Below, piece by piece: positions 18,554-25,888 of a stretch of 62,121 nucleotides of DNA. Position 1 is the first letter of the stretch. Each line of letters opens with the position of its first letter. The DNA is from Gemmatimonadales bacterium UBA2960 (lineage in GTDB: Bacteria > Gemmatimonadota > Gemmatimonadetes > Longimicrobiales > Gaopeijiaceae): the NCBI GenBank assembly GCA_002348465.1, contig DEBI01000035.1, forward strand, positions 1 to 62,121. Direction: 5' to 3'. Made by a program: the position numbers and the translations under genes. Below the pieces are notes generated by a model, which was given only the letters and a program-made list of their open reading frames with translations, was not told the DNA's origin and searched no databases.

Positions 18554-19486
18554 TCAGCTTTTGTTTTCGGGGATTTGTAAACTGTCACGGAAGCCAGAGA
18601 ACGTTGACGGACTCAAGATACCTGCTTCCTGCCATCGATCTCGATGAGGCTCAGCTCCTGCGCCGCCTATCACAATTTTGACGTTCGTTGTAAGTAGGCG
18701 CCGGAGTTCCAGAACTTCGTGGACCCCTTTGGCATCTAGTCGTGGATGCACGGCTGACAGTGCCACCATACGCGCGTTCATTGTTTGAGCTGCCCGAGCT
18801 ATCTCTAGAGCTGGCAGATCTGGTCCCAAGAAGCGTACACGCCATCCTTCATAGGCGGCGACGACTCCAGCAAGCAAGGCTCCGAATTCGTGTTGTTGAC
18901 CAGCAGGTGTGCCAGTGAGTGCGAGCGGAGCTGCTTGATCTTTTTGGTTTGTCGACGACATCCACTCCAAGAAGCGTCTGATCGCAACGGATGCAATGTG
19001 CTCTGTGCTCGGCGGTAGGCGGCCAGCCTGCCAGCCTCGCCCAACCTCTTGAAGAAGCGGCACCATTAGGCTTTCAACTAGCTCATGCGGGCGCATTTCC
19101 ACCGCTGACCGCATAAGAAGCTGCTCTAGCGCGTCGGTGCGCATCTGCTTTATGTGGTCCAGCGCGAGCGTCACTCGCTCGGTGTCTGGGGCAACATGGC
19201 CCCCGACTGGCTGGATTGGCATCTGCCGATCTTCATCAATCAGCGCTTCGAGTTGCGGAGATTCAAGGTCCGCTATGAGTCCGATACTGCGGCCGCCATC
19301 TACCGCAGTGGCTAGTAGCTGCAGACGTCGAATGTCGGCGTCCGAGTATAGGCGTTGTCCGCCGTTACTCCGGTTCGGGGTTACAACACCGTACCTTCTT
19401 TCCCATGCGCGAAGGACCGGAGTAGAGAGGCCCGTGCGTTGTGCTACAACGCGGATTGGATGACGGGGCTTAGCAAATTCAGTCAT
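18554..19486 (-). CDS. MerR family regulator with B12-binding domain, CarH-like
   Basis: A 310-residue regulator. The MerR DNA-binding domain occupies about residues 8-75 (LRAWERRYGVVTPNR, GGQRLYSDADIRRL). A helical cap and a Rossmann-type cobalamin-binding domain follow. The CarH signature Wx9EH is present: Trp152, Glu162, His163. The lower axial histidine is likely His199 in QQHEFG. In CarH, adenosylcobalamin in the dark makes a DNA-bound tetramer and light breaks it. The residue after the Trp is Gln153, where the well-studied Thermus CarH has the histidine that ligates cobalt after light. The ATG at 19486 lies just beside paired 11-bp repeats, so self-repression is likely. Confidence 0.88.
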   Translation of the reverse strand: MTEFAKPRHPIRVVAQRTGLSTPVLRAWERRYGVVTPNRSNGGQRLYSDADIRRLQLLATAVDGGRSIGLIADLESPQLEALIDEDRQMPIQPVGGHVAPDTERVTLALDHIKQMRTDALEQLLMRSAVEMRPHELVESLMVPLLQEVGRGWQAGRLPPSTEHIASVAIRRFLEWMSSTNQKDQAAPLALTGTPAGQQHEFGALLAGVVAAYEGWRVRFLGPDLPALEIARAAQTMNARMVALSAVHPRLDAKGVHEVLELRRLLTTNVKIVIGGAGAEPHRDRWQEAGILSPSTFSGFRDSLQIPENKS

Positions 19487-19499
19487 GTTGACAATTTAA

Positions 19500-19521
19500 G
19501 TTCTGTCAAAGATCTGTCAAA
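19500..19521 (-). promoter_or_regulatory. probable CarH operator half, two tandem 11-bp repeats (minus strand)
   Basis: Read on the minus strand, TTTGACAGATC (19521-19511) is followed at once by TTTGACAGAAC (19510-19500), identical at 10 of 11 positions. Both fit the nTnnACAnnnn repeat known for Thermus CarH operators. The pair lies 14 bp upstream of the regulator's own start codon and would cover its promoter. A third TTGACA (19488-19493) occurs on the plus strand, next to the start codon. Confidence 0.6.
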
Positions 19522-19529
19522 CCAAAAAG

Positions 19530-19551
19530 CTGAACAAAAGATTGACAACTT
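19530..19551 (+). promoter_or_regulatory. probable CarH operator half, two tandem 11-bp repeats (plus strand)
   Basis: On the plus strand CTGAACAAAAG (19530-19540) is followed directly by ATTGACAACTT (19541-19551). Both match nTnnACAnnnn. This pair mirrors the minus-strand pair across an 8-bp gap and overlaps the -35 element of the fasciclin promoter, so bound regulator would block it. Confidence 0.55.
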
Positions 19552-19559
19552 GGGATAAT
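19531..19559 (+). promoter_or_regulatory. sigma-70-like promoter of the fasciclin gene
   Basis: TGAACA (19531-19536), a 17-base spacer and GATAAT (19554-19559) form a plausible -35/-10 pair. Transcription would begin near 19566, giving a leader of about 38 bases before ATG 19604. It lies within the operator repeats. Confidence 0.5.
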
Positions 19560-19603
19560 GTTCGAGTTTTATATAAACATATCCTATACAAGACGTGAAT
19601 CAC

Positions 19604-20080
19604 ATGTTCAAAAAACTTTTTATTACAGCTCTGGTCGCCTTTACTCTTGTTCCTACGAACGCGGAAGGTCAGGAAGGTGACATCGTAGCAGTTGCCCAAG
19701 CTGCGGGCGGGTTTGAAACCCTGCTAGCAGCAGCCACCGCTGCTGAACTCGTTTCCGTACTGCAGGGCGATGGGCCGTTTACAGTCTTCGCGCCTACCGA
19801 TGAAGCTTTCGCTGCCATCCCGGCTGCCGATCTTCAGGCGCTCTTAGATGACAAAGAAGCGCTTCAAAAGGTACTTCTTTACCACGTTGTCCCGGGGAAG
19901 GTTGCGGCTGCTGACGTGGTTGCGCTGACTGAGGCTGAGACTGCCGCTGGTCAGGCAGTCGAGATTGCGGTTGTCGACGGCATGGTGAAGGTAGACGATG
20001 CTAGTGTTGTGGCTACGGACATTGAGGCAACCAACGGGATCATCCACGTCATTGATCGGGTGATCTTTCCACAGATGTAG
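19604..20080 (+). CDS. fasciclin (FAS1) domain protein, secreted
   Basis: A 158-residue protein with a signal peptide (about residues 1-21, ending NAEGQ) and one FAS1 domain. The two conserved FAS1 blocks are visible: FTVFAPTDEAFAAIP and the C-terminal NGIIHVIDRVIFP. FAS1 domains mediate adhesion or ligand binding outside the cell; no catalysis is known. ATG 19604 was chosen; a GTG three codons upstream (19595) is also possible, and neither has a strong ribosome-binding site. It diverges from the CarH-like gene and is followed by a strong terminator, so it is a single-gene unit, probably under light/B12 control. Confidence 0.9.
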   Translation: MFKKLFITALVAFTLVPTNAEGQEGDIVAVAQAAGGFETLLAAATAAELVSVLQGDGPFTVFAPTDEAFAAIPAADLQALLDDKEALQKVLLYHVVPGKVAAADVVALTEAETAAGQAVEIAVVDGMVKVDDASVVATDIEATNGIIHVIDRVIFPQM

Positions 20081-20122
20081 TGCCACTGCGCCATATGCTT
20101 GCTGTTGGTCTAGCGAGCTAAG

Positions 20123-20166
20123 AGCAGCCTCCTAAGTGCACGACTTGGGGGGCTGCTTTCTTGTTG
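20123..20166 (+). terminator. intrinsic terminator after the fasciclin gene
   Basis: A 15-bp stem (20123-20137 with 20143-20157, two G-U pairs) with a 5-base loop is followed by a T-rich run from 20157. It starts 43 bp after the fasciclin stop codon and may serve the converging operon as well. Confidence 0.85.
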
Positions 20167-20170
20167 AATT

Positions 20171-20632
20171 TTAGTTCGTGATGATTCCGGCTTCCGTCAG
20201 AACATACTGTAACGAGTCGGCGAGCTTATTATGATCGGTGATCGCCGCGCGGCATGCTTGTTCTGCTGTTCGCAGGCGCTGTTCACGTCCTTCCCATATG
20301 CCGACTGAGTCGTTGTGCTCTTCGAGGACTGACCTGTAGGTCACGTAATTTACTGCACCCGTTCCCTGATCCGGTATCGTTTCGTAGCGCTCAATGATGC
20401 CTTTGAGGGAATCAATGACAATCCCGAGTTCGAGAAGGGCACCTTGACTGGTCTCTAGCCCTTCCCGGCATCGGTCTGCTGCGATTCGAGATCTGTTGAC
20501 TGCGTTGCGGAGTGAGTTGATCTGATTTTCGACGCTCTGGCGCACTTGTATTCTGTCCAAACTCATGAATACCAACGTCACAGTCACTATGACCGTCAGA
20601 CTTAAAAGTGACTTCCGAGCGACCGGTTTCAT
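20171..20632 (-). CDS. small membrane-anchored coiled-coil protein, unknown function
   Basis: A 153-residue protein with an N-terminal hydrophobic segment (about residues 8-24: LLSLTVIVTVTLVFMSL) followed by a mostly helical, charged region likely to form a coiled coil (about 30-140). I recognise no family. Two cysteines, in RCREG and EQACRAA, are the only ones seen. The ATG overlaps the stop of the multicopper oxidase gene (ATGA), so it belongs to that operon; the upstream open frame inside that gene is a shadow. A role in anchoring or assembling the oxidase is only a guess. Confidence 0.7.
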   Translation of the reverse strand: MKPVARKSLLSLTVIVTVTLVFMSLDRIQVRQSVENQINSLRNAVNRSRIAADRCREGLETSQGALLELGIVIDSLKGIIERYETIPDQGTGAVNYVTYRSVLEEHNDSVGIWEGREQRLRTAEQACRAAITDHNKLADSLQYVLTEAGIITN

Positions 20633-22323
20633 GGGGCCTGATCGTTCACTGTGAAGGAGAACATCATCCCCGCATGAAGATGCTCGGCGATGTGGCAGTG
20701 CATCATCCATTCTCCTGGATTCGACATCTCGACAAGGACGTCCATGGTGGAACCGACCGGCAAGATTGCGGTGTCTTTCCAAACTAAGTTTTGGTTTTCC
20801 ACTCCATCGATAGAAGCCACTAGAAAGCGTTGTCCGTGAATATGGATCGGGTGATTCATCGGGTGGAATGAGTCCGGTTTGTTATGGATCCGCATTTTCA
20901 CGATGTCACCGACCTGAAAGCTCCAGTCGATCTCATCATTCTGGGCTCCTGTCGTCACGTCTTCCAGAATCCAGGTGACCTCATCTGCAGTAGAGAGCCA
21001 GTTCATCATGGGCATCGCGTCGTTCCATTCCATGGGAGCTGCGTACAGAGTGTCGGACTCCATGGATAGAACGATTGACTGATGCAGGTTCTGCACTCTC
21101 ACAGTCGTTACTAACTCGTGGTCGGGCTCGCGTCCGAAGTGCTCACGCAAAGGCCTGACTTCCCTCACCACATCGGAATGCTCACGCAGTGTTGCAAACG
21201 CCATACTGACTTCAGGGTCGGCGTTCTGATCAGATACGGTAACGAGAGAAAGGGTATCGACGTGCGGGTAAAATTCCCCGCGAAAGTGATTGATCGCCTG
21301 AATTGTGTTGGCTATCGCAACCTCGCCCGGTTGGTCAAAGCGCACGTCAACGACGTAACGTTCTGCGGGAGCAATAACAATTGAAGTCACTAATTGCTCA
21401 CGCTCGAATCGACTCACATCGGATGCAACAACCTTCATCGCCGCGTTCCCGAACGTGACGTTGAAGGTGCGCGAGTTAGCAACGTTCGTGAGGTGAAACC
21501 TTACAACTTCCCCTTGTCTTACTTCCATTTGGTGGTCGGTCTTTCCATTGACCATCATCACGTTTCCGAATCGGCCCATGAGCGCGTGCGTAGGCGACTC
21601 TTCGCCCCACGGCAGGGCACCTTGATCGTCCATTAGGATATCGTCTAGGACGAAAACCTCTTCGCGGTGAGCGGGACCGTAGTAGTTTGGATCCGGGGAG
21701 GTAACGAGAAGGTTGCCGTACAGTCCGAGATCCTGTTGGACGTCCTCACGCACATGAGGGTGGTACCAGTACATCCCGGCATCTGGGACTCGGACTTCAT
21801 AGGTAAAGGTCTCGTCGCGACCTATCGCTTCTTGAGTGAGCCCCGGCACCCCGTCGAATCGGTTGTCGATACGGATCCCATGCCAATGGATGGTAGTCGG
21901 CATTTCGATCTCATTCTTTACTCGAACGATGATTGTGGCGTTCTGCGGAGCCTGAATGAGGGGTCCAGGGTACTGACCATTGTAGCCAAACATGATCATT
22001 TCATGCCCAGCGATTGTCCGCCGGACCATCGAAACCGAGATGTCAAGCGTGTCCATATTGGACAATGGAACTGCCAGTGAAGGACGTGCCTCGGGAAGCG
22101 TTGCTGGATCTATCATCGTGCCGGGCATGAAAGGTCCAACTACTGGAACGGCGCCCTCAAGACCAGGAAGCATTGGCATGTTCATGTCCATTGGAACCAT
22201 GCGCCACCCGCCGCTCATCATCATATTGTGCCCCTCATGCTGGCCGCTGGATAAGCTCGGTACTGAAAAAAGAGCGTAGATTGCTAAGAGCACGCTTTTT
22301 CTATGAATCGAACGTATGTGCAT
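20629..22323 (-). CDS. multicopper oxidase, secreted
   Basis: A 564-residue multicopper oxidase with three cupredoxin domains and a signal peptide (about residues 1-27). All four copper-binding segments are seen: IHWHG, WYHPHVR, MNHPIHIHGQRF and MHCHIAEHLHAGM. The last Met suggests a typical T1 site. The region before the first domain is rich in Met and His (EGHNMMMSGG and MVPMDMNMPMLPG), as in copper-tolerance oxidases such as CueO/CopA. It would oxidise Cu(I), metals or phenols with oxygen outside the cytoplasm. ATG 22323 is chosen because the signal peptide starts there. A secreted partner lies 7 bp upstream. Confidence 0.92.
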   Translation of the reverse strand: MHIRSIHRKSVLLAIYALFSVPSLSSGQHEGHNMMMSGGWRMVPMDMNMPMLPGLEGAVPVVGPFMPGTMIDPATLPEARPSLAVPLSNMDTLDISVSMVRRTIAGHEMIMFGYNGQYPGPLIQAPQNATIIVRVKNEIEMPTTIHWHGIRIDNRFDGVPGLTQEAIGRDETFTYEVRVPDAGMYWYHPHVREDVQQDLGLYGNLLVTSPDPNYYGPAHREEVFVLDDILMDDQGALPWGEESPTHALMGRFGNVMMVNGKTDHQMEVRQGEVVRFHLTNVANSRTFNVTFGNAAMKVVASDVSRFEREQLVTSIVIAPAERYVVDVRFDQPGEVAIANTIQAINHFRGEFYPHVDTLSLVTVSDQNADPEVSMAFATLREHSDVVREVRPLREHFGREPDHELVTTVRVQNLHQSIVLSMESDTLYAAPMEWNDAMPMMNWLSTADEVTWILEDVTTGAQNDEIDWSFQVGDIVKMRIHNKPDSFHPMNHPIHIHGQRFLVASIDGVENQNLVWKDTAILPVGSTMDVLVEMSNPGEWMMHCHIAEHLHAGMMFSFTVNDQAP

Positions 22324-22330
22324 GTATTGC

Positions 22331-22903
22331 CTAGTTGCCGTACCCGTAGGCAGCGCAGTTCTCTTCTTGGAGTGCACCGTGTCCAACCATTGTGTGCATC
22401 ATCCCGCTACGTGACATACCTCGCATAACAATTGGACCAGCCCACTGTTCTTGGTGTGGGTCATCGCTGGATTCGAGTGTGACCACAACGATGTACTTGT
22501 TCCAGCTTACTCTACCACTGGCTTGAAGGTTCGCGTCTAAAGTGCCCATTCGCTCTATGCGATCAATTTCAGTGGTGGTGACCCACGCGACCAAATTCCC
22601 CTGCAAGGGTGCCCTCATGCGCTGGAGGGACACGTGCAGGTCATAGGCGTAACTGCCGTCCGGAGCGAGTTGCACCGAAAACGGTGAATTCCCTGACACA
22701 GAGGCTTGTACCTGTCCTGTGGCAAGCCCTGTGCCCGGGATATTCTTGGTCGTTACGAGTTCAAATGCGTAGTACTGAGGTCCGACTGTACACAGATCTA
22801 TATGAGTGGGTATGATTTCGTGAGCCTTGGTTTCAGCTGGACTACTGGTAACGGAGTAGTCGAAGGCGCCAATCGTGCCAAGGAGAGCTAGTATCTGAAG
22901 CAT
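22331..22903 (-). CDS. secreted protein of unknown function, partner of the multicopper oxidase
   Basis: A 190-residue protein with a short hydrophobic N-terminus (MLQILALLGTIGAF), consistent with a signal peptide. The body is beta-rich (repeated patterns such as ATGQVQASVSG and YDLHVSLQRM). The C-terminal part (about residues 155-185) holds a Met/His-rich patch with MRGMSRSGMMHTMVGHG, a possible copper-binding stretch. No known family is recognised. It is the first gene of the operon with the oxidase and the coiled-coil protein, 7 bp before the oxidase, so a role in copper delivery is plausible but inferred. Confidence 0.75.
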   Translation of the reverse strand: MLQILALLGTIGAFDYSVTSSPAETKAHEIIPTHIDLCTVGPQYYAFELVTTKNIPGTGLATGQVQASVSGNSPFSVQLAPDGSYAYDLHVSLQRMRAPLQGNLVAWVTTTEIDRIERMGTLDANLQASGRVSWNKYIVVVTLESSDDPHQEQWAGPIVMRGMSRSGMMHTMVGHGALQEENCAAYGYGN

Positions 22904-23142
22904 AGTCGAGCGTACATCTATCAGTGTTTCTCGACAAGGCGTGCAGTGATCCTCTTTGACTATTTATACAAGGCTCACTCCTCCCAAGAATCATTGTTAC
23001 GGGTGCGGGTTGTTGATATCACCTAAAGATTTCTATGAGGAGGAGGAGCGCGTCGCTAGCTCAGTGGCTAAGATGTCATTTCCGTTGTCGTTGGCTTAAC
23101 CCCTCCGGCGATCCGTTTCATCCATAATGAAGGGGAGATTCG

Positions 23143-24294
23143 ATGAGTGCACGCATCCCCAAATGTCCAAAGGCTTTAACTCTTCTTCTGGGTGTAGTCA
23201 TGTTGGCGGCGTGTGGGCAGTCGGCGTCACAGAACCAAGACCCTGTGGTTTCAGAGGCTCTGCGTCCGTTGCCAGAAGATCTGCGAGCCGACGCAACCGT
23301 GTACCGTTATAACGCCGATTCAGGGGAAAGAGAGATCCTTCGCGAGGGTGACAATCATGTAGAATGCGAACCGCGTTCGGACGACGGCTTTACTTGGTGC
23401 TACCCAACCTCTACGGCCGCTCGGCGGGATCTACGCGCTAGGCTCGTCGCTGAGGGTTTGTCGTCAGAAGAAGTTGCTGAGCGGATTACTGCCGCTGAGA
23501 TGGATGGGAGTGTGGCCCCATCACCTATTGGTTCGATGATGTATCGCACCTATGACGAAGGCGACCGGATACAGTACCTCTGGGTCGTCGTCTTGCCCGA
23601 TCAGGTGGCGTCCGATCTCGCTATGCCTACAGGTAGCCAGCGCGATCAGTCACTGGCCGGTCAAGGAACTCCGTGGATGATGCGGGAGGGGACGTCGGGA
23701 GCCCATCTAATGATCCCAATAAACGGGACAGAATTTTCGAATACGGGCTCGACTGCACCGCTCATTGATGCAAAGACGATCACAGATCCTGTTACCCAGG
23801 CCACACTGCCGTTACCGGATGATTTGCAGAATGTCGCTACGGTTTCGACCTTCGACGCGTCTACCGGGCAGAGAGTTGTTCTTCGGGAGGGTACCTCAAC
23901 TGTCGAGTGCCGTCCTCACGATCCCGAGAGCGGATTCACTCGCTGTTACCATCAGGATGTTTGGGTGAGTAGGGATATGAATGCCCGTTTATTAGCTGAA
24001 GGATATTCGGAGGATGATGCTTCGGCATCTGTAGCTAAGGCCGTCGAGGACGGTGCCATCCCGTCGACGCCGATGGGTTCACTTGGATATCGGCTATATG
24101 GAGAGAACGACAGGATCCGTCTCCTCTGGGTTCTGAGAGTTCCTGGGGCGACTGCTACTGAATTGGGTATGCCGACTGAGTCGCAAAGAGACAACGCATT
24201 GGCTGGTCGAGGCACCCCATGGATGATGAACGAGGGTACTGCGGGAGCGCATCTAATGATTCCGATAAACTCAACGGAACTGTCCAACAGATGA
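23143..24294 (+). CDS. lipoprotein with two copies of an unrecognised domain
   Basis: A 383-residue lipoprotein (lipobox LAAC, Cys25). Residues about 43-199 and 224-382 are two copies of the same roughly 157-residue unit. Matching segments include LPEDLR/LPDDLQ, RGTPWMMNEGT/QGTPWMMREGT, and GAHLMIPIN in both. Each unit has two cysteines (75 and 86; 256 and 268), which could form a disulfide. No family is recognised. ATG 23143 has AAGGGGAG upstream. A strong terminator follows, so it is probably monocistronic. Confidence 0.85.
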   Translation: MSARIPKCPKALTLLLGVVMLAACGQSASQNQDPVVSEALRPLPEDLRADATVYRYNADSGEREILREGDNHVECEPRSDDGFTWCYPTSTAARRDLRARLVAEGLSSEEVAERITAAEMDGSVAPSPIGSMMYRTYDEGDRIQYLWVVVLPDQVASDLAMPTGSQRDQSLAGQGTPWMMREGTSGAHLMIPINGTEFSNTGSTAPLIDAKTITDPVTQATLPLPDDLQNVATVSTFDASTGQRVVLREGTSTVECRPHDPESGFTRCYHQDVWVSRDMNARLLAEGYSEDDASASVAKAVEDGAIPSTPMGSLGYRLYGENDRIRLLWVLRVPGATATELGMPTESQRDNALAGRGTPWMMNEGTAGAHLMIPINSTELSNR

Positions 24295-24325
24295 ACTCAG
24301 GATAGACCATTTTCTTGGTAGTGTA

Positions 24326-24370
24326 AAAAAGTGGCCTAGACCTTTTCTAGAGGGGCCTAGGCCACTTTTT
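24326..24370. terminator. bidirectional intrinsic terminator
   Basis: A 14-bp perfect stem, AAAAAGTGGCCTAG (24326-24339) with its complement at 24357-24370, ends in a T-run on each strand. It lies between the duplicated lipoprotein gene and the converging LVIVD gene and can serve both. Confidence 0.9.
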
Positions 24371-24417
24371 CCCTTCAAGACCGAAGTCCGTTTTTAGGGT
24401 CAAAAAGAGGTTACTCT

Positions 24418-25773
24418 CTAGTTGTCCTCTTCACTAACCGGCCGTTTGACGACTGGGTTATCCCAGTCCTGAGCCGACGAGATATTTGGCTGTCCCCAGT
24501 GCTCACCGTTCCAGCCTTGGAATCCGTCCATCTTGAACGTCCACACACCGGTAGACATATCACTGATCACGATTAGTCCGTCCTCGTTGCGAACGTCTAC
24601 GCCGAACGCGCCGTTGAACATGGCAGGTCTACCGTCGACTGTCGGGCCTATGTACGTATCGTAGTAACCGACCGTCACAGGGTTGTTTGGGTCCTGAAGG
24701 TTGAAGATCTGTAGACCATCGAGGTAGCCGGAGACGAAGACGTATGGCCAACGCACTTCGTGGTTGTGAACGAGGTTTCTCCAGTCCGCTGTGAATGCCG
24801 AGATTGGTGATCTCACATTGGTGACCTCTCCCTCGAGGGCCGGTTGGAGATCAAAGATTCTGAGAGGAGCGTACTGATACTCGGTCTCAGCGATTACGTA
24901 CCGTCCGTCTGGACTCGGCGTGAATGTGTGTCCGTAGCTCACTCCACTTATGCCGGTGAGCGTGATACGCAGTTCCGGGTTCTCGAGGTCTGTTACGTCG
25001 TATATGTAGTACCCGCCTGTGCCTCCCCCGTAGAACCGATCTTCGCCAGTGTCTGGATGGTAGCCGACGTAGAAGTCATGATAGCCACGACCGGCGCCTC
25101 GCCCCATCGGAGATTCCGGTACTGGCACCATTCCTACACGGGCATTTTCAAGATCTCCGTCCACAATCATTCCAAGGTCGTAGATGAGTGCGCCAGGAGC
25201 CCTCGCTGTCGTAAATAGGTACACCCGATCGTTCTGATGTTTGTAGATAAAGATGTTGTGGAAACCACCGGGCATATCCGGCTCTCGTATGCGTGCTACT
25301 TCACGGACCGTGGATGCGTCAGGTAGGTCTGTTACATCAAGAATTACAGCACCGAGGTCGGTGTTTGGACCTCCTTGACCGAATTGGAGTGACTGAACTA
25401 GGTAGTACCGATCATTCCACTTGAAGTGTTTGACGTCCATTCCACCAGTGCGCTGGTGCAAGTCCTGGTTCTCGATGCGCCACTCATAGATCAGTTCAGG
25501 GTTTTCGGGGTCCTCAAGGCTGATGATATCTGTTCCTTTAGGACCTTCCCAACCGTACACCATTCGCGAGATATATGCGTATGGGCGATGCATCTCCTGC
25601 TCCAGGTCCATGTCTGCTACAGACAACTGTGCACCTAGGGGTAGGTGGCCTAGGACCTCCATGTTATCACTGCCCCGATTCATGGGACTCCATGGGACTT
25701 GTTGGCCAGCAGCGGGCGAGGCCAAGGCAATGCTCAAGGCAGCTAAGAGTGTCGTGCGAACGTTCTTCATCAT
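24418..25773 (-). CDS. LVIVD-repeat beta-propeller protein, secreted
   Basis: A 451-residue secreted protein with a signal peptide (about residues 1-24, ending PAAGQ). Repeats of the form ...DVTDLENPEL... and FNLQDPNNPVTVGYY are LVIVD-type propeller blades. The His-containing segments GFHNIFIYKH, YHDFYVGYHP, YGHTFTPSP and NHEVRW recur near blade tops and might bind metal. No enzyme function is known. The two ATG codons at 25773 and 25770 both suit the signal peptide; the open frame upstream (to 25857) is unlikely to be translated. It follows the Asp-box protein gene on the same strand by 115 bp. Confidence 0.83.
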   Translation of the reverse strand: MMKNVRTTLLAALSIALASPAAGQQVPWSPMNRGSDNMEVLGHLPLGAQLSVADMDLEQEMHRPYAYISRMVYGWEGPKGTDIISLEDPENPELIYEWRIENQDLHQRTGGMDVKHFKWNDRYYLVQSLQFGQGGPNTDLGAVILDVTDLPDASTVREVARIREPDMPGGFHNIFIYKHQNDRVYLFTTARAPGALIYDLGMIVDGDLENARVGMVPVPESPMGRGAGRGYHDFYVGYHPDTGEDRFYGGGTGGYYIYDVTDLENPELRITLTGISGVSYGHTFTPSPDGRYVIAETEYQYAPLRIFDLQPALEGEVTNVRSPISAFTADWRNLVHNHEVRWPYVFVSGYLDGLQIFNLQDPNNPVTVGYYDTYIGPTVDGRPAMFNGAFGVDVRNEDGLIVISDMSTGVWTFKMDGFQGWNGEHWGQPNISSAQDWDNPVVKRPVSEEDN

Positions 25774-25888
25774 CAGTCTCGTCAGGGGGTTGTGTTGCGA
25801 TTGATCAAGGTGGGGTCCGTATGTACGAGCGGGCAACCGGAGACCTGCATCTGGCATTGCGGCTTAGTGGATAGCCTGGTCGGTGGAT

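Noticed and set aside
20633..20782. N-terminal extension of the coiled-coil protein
   Set aside because: It lies entirely inside the oxidase gene in another frame; the ATGA overlap at 20632 is the natural start.
23050..23110. A tRNA-like stretch containing GCTCAGTGG
   Set aside because: No TpsiC arm (GGTTCGAATC type), no matching acceptor stem and no cloverleaf; I do not call it a tRNA.
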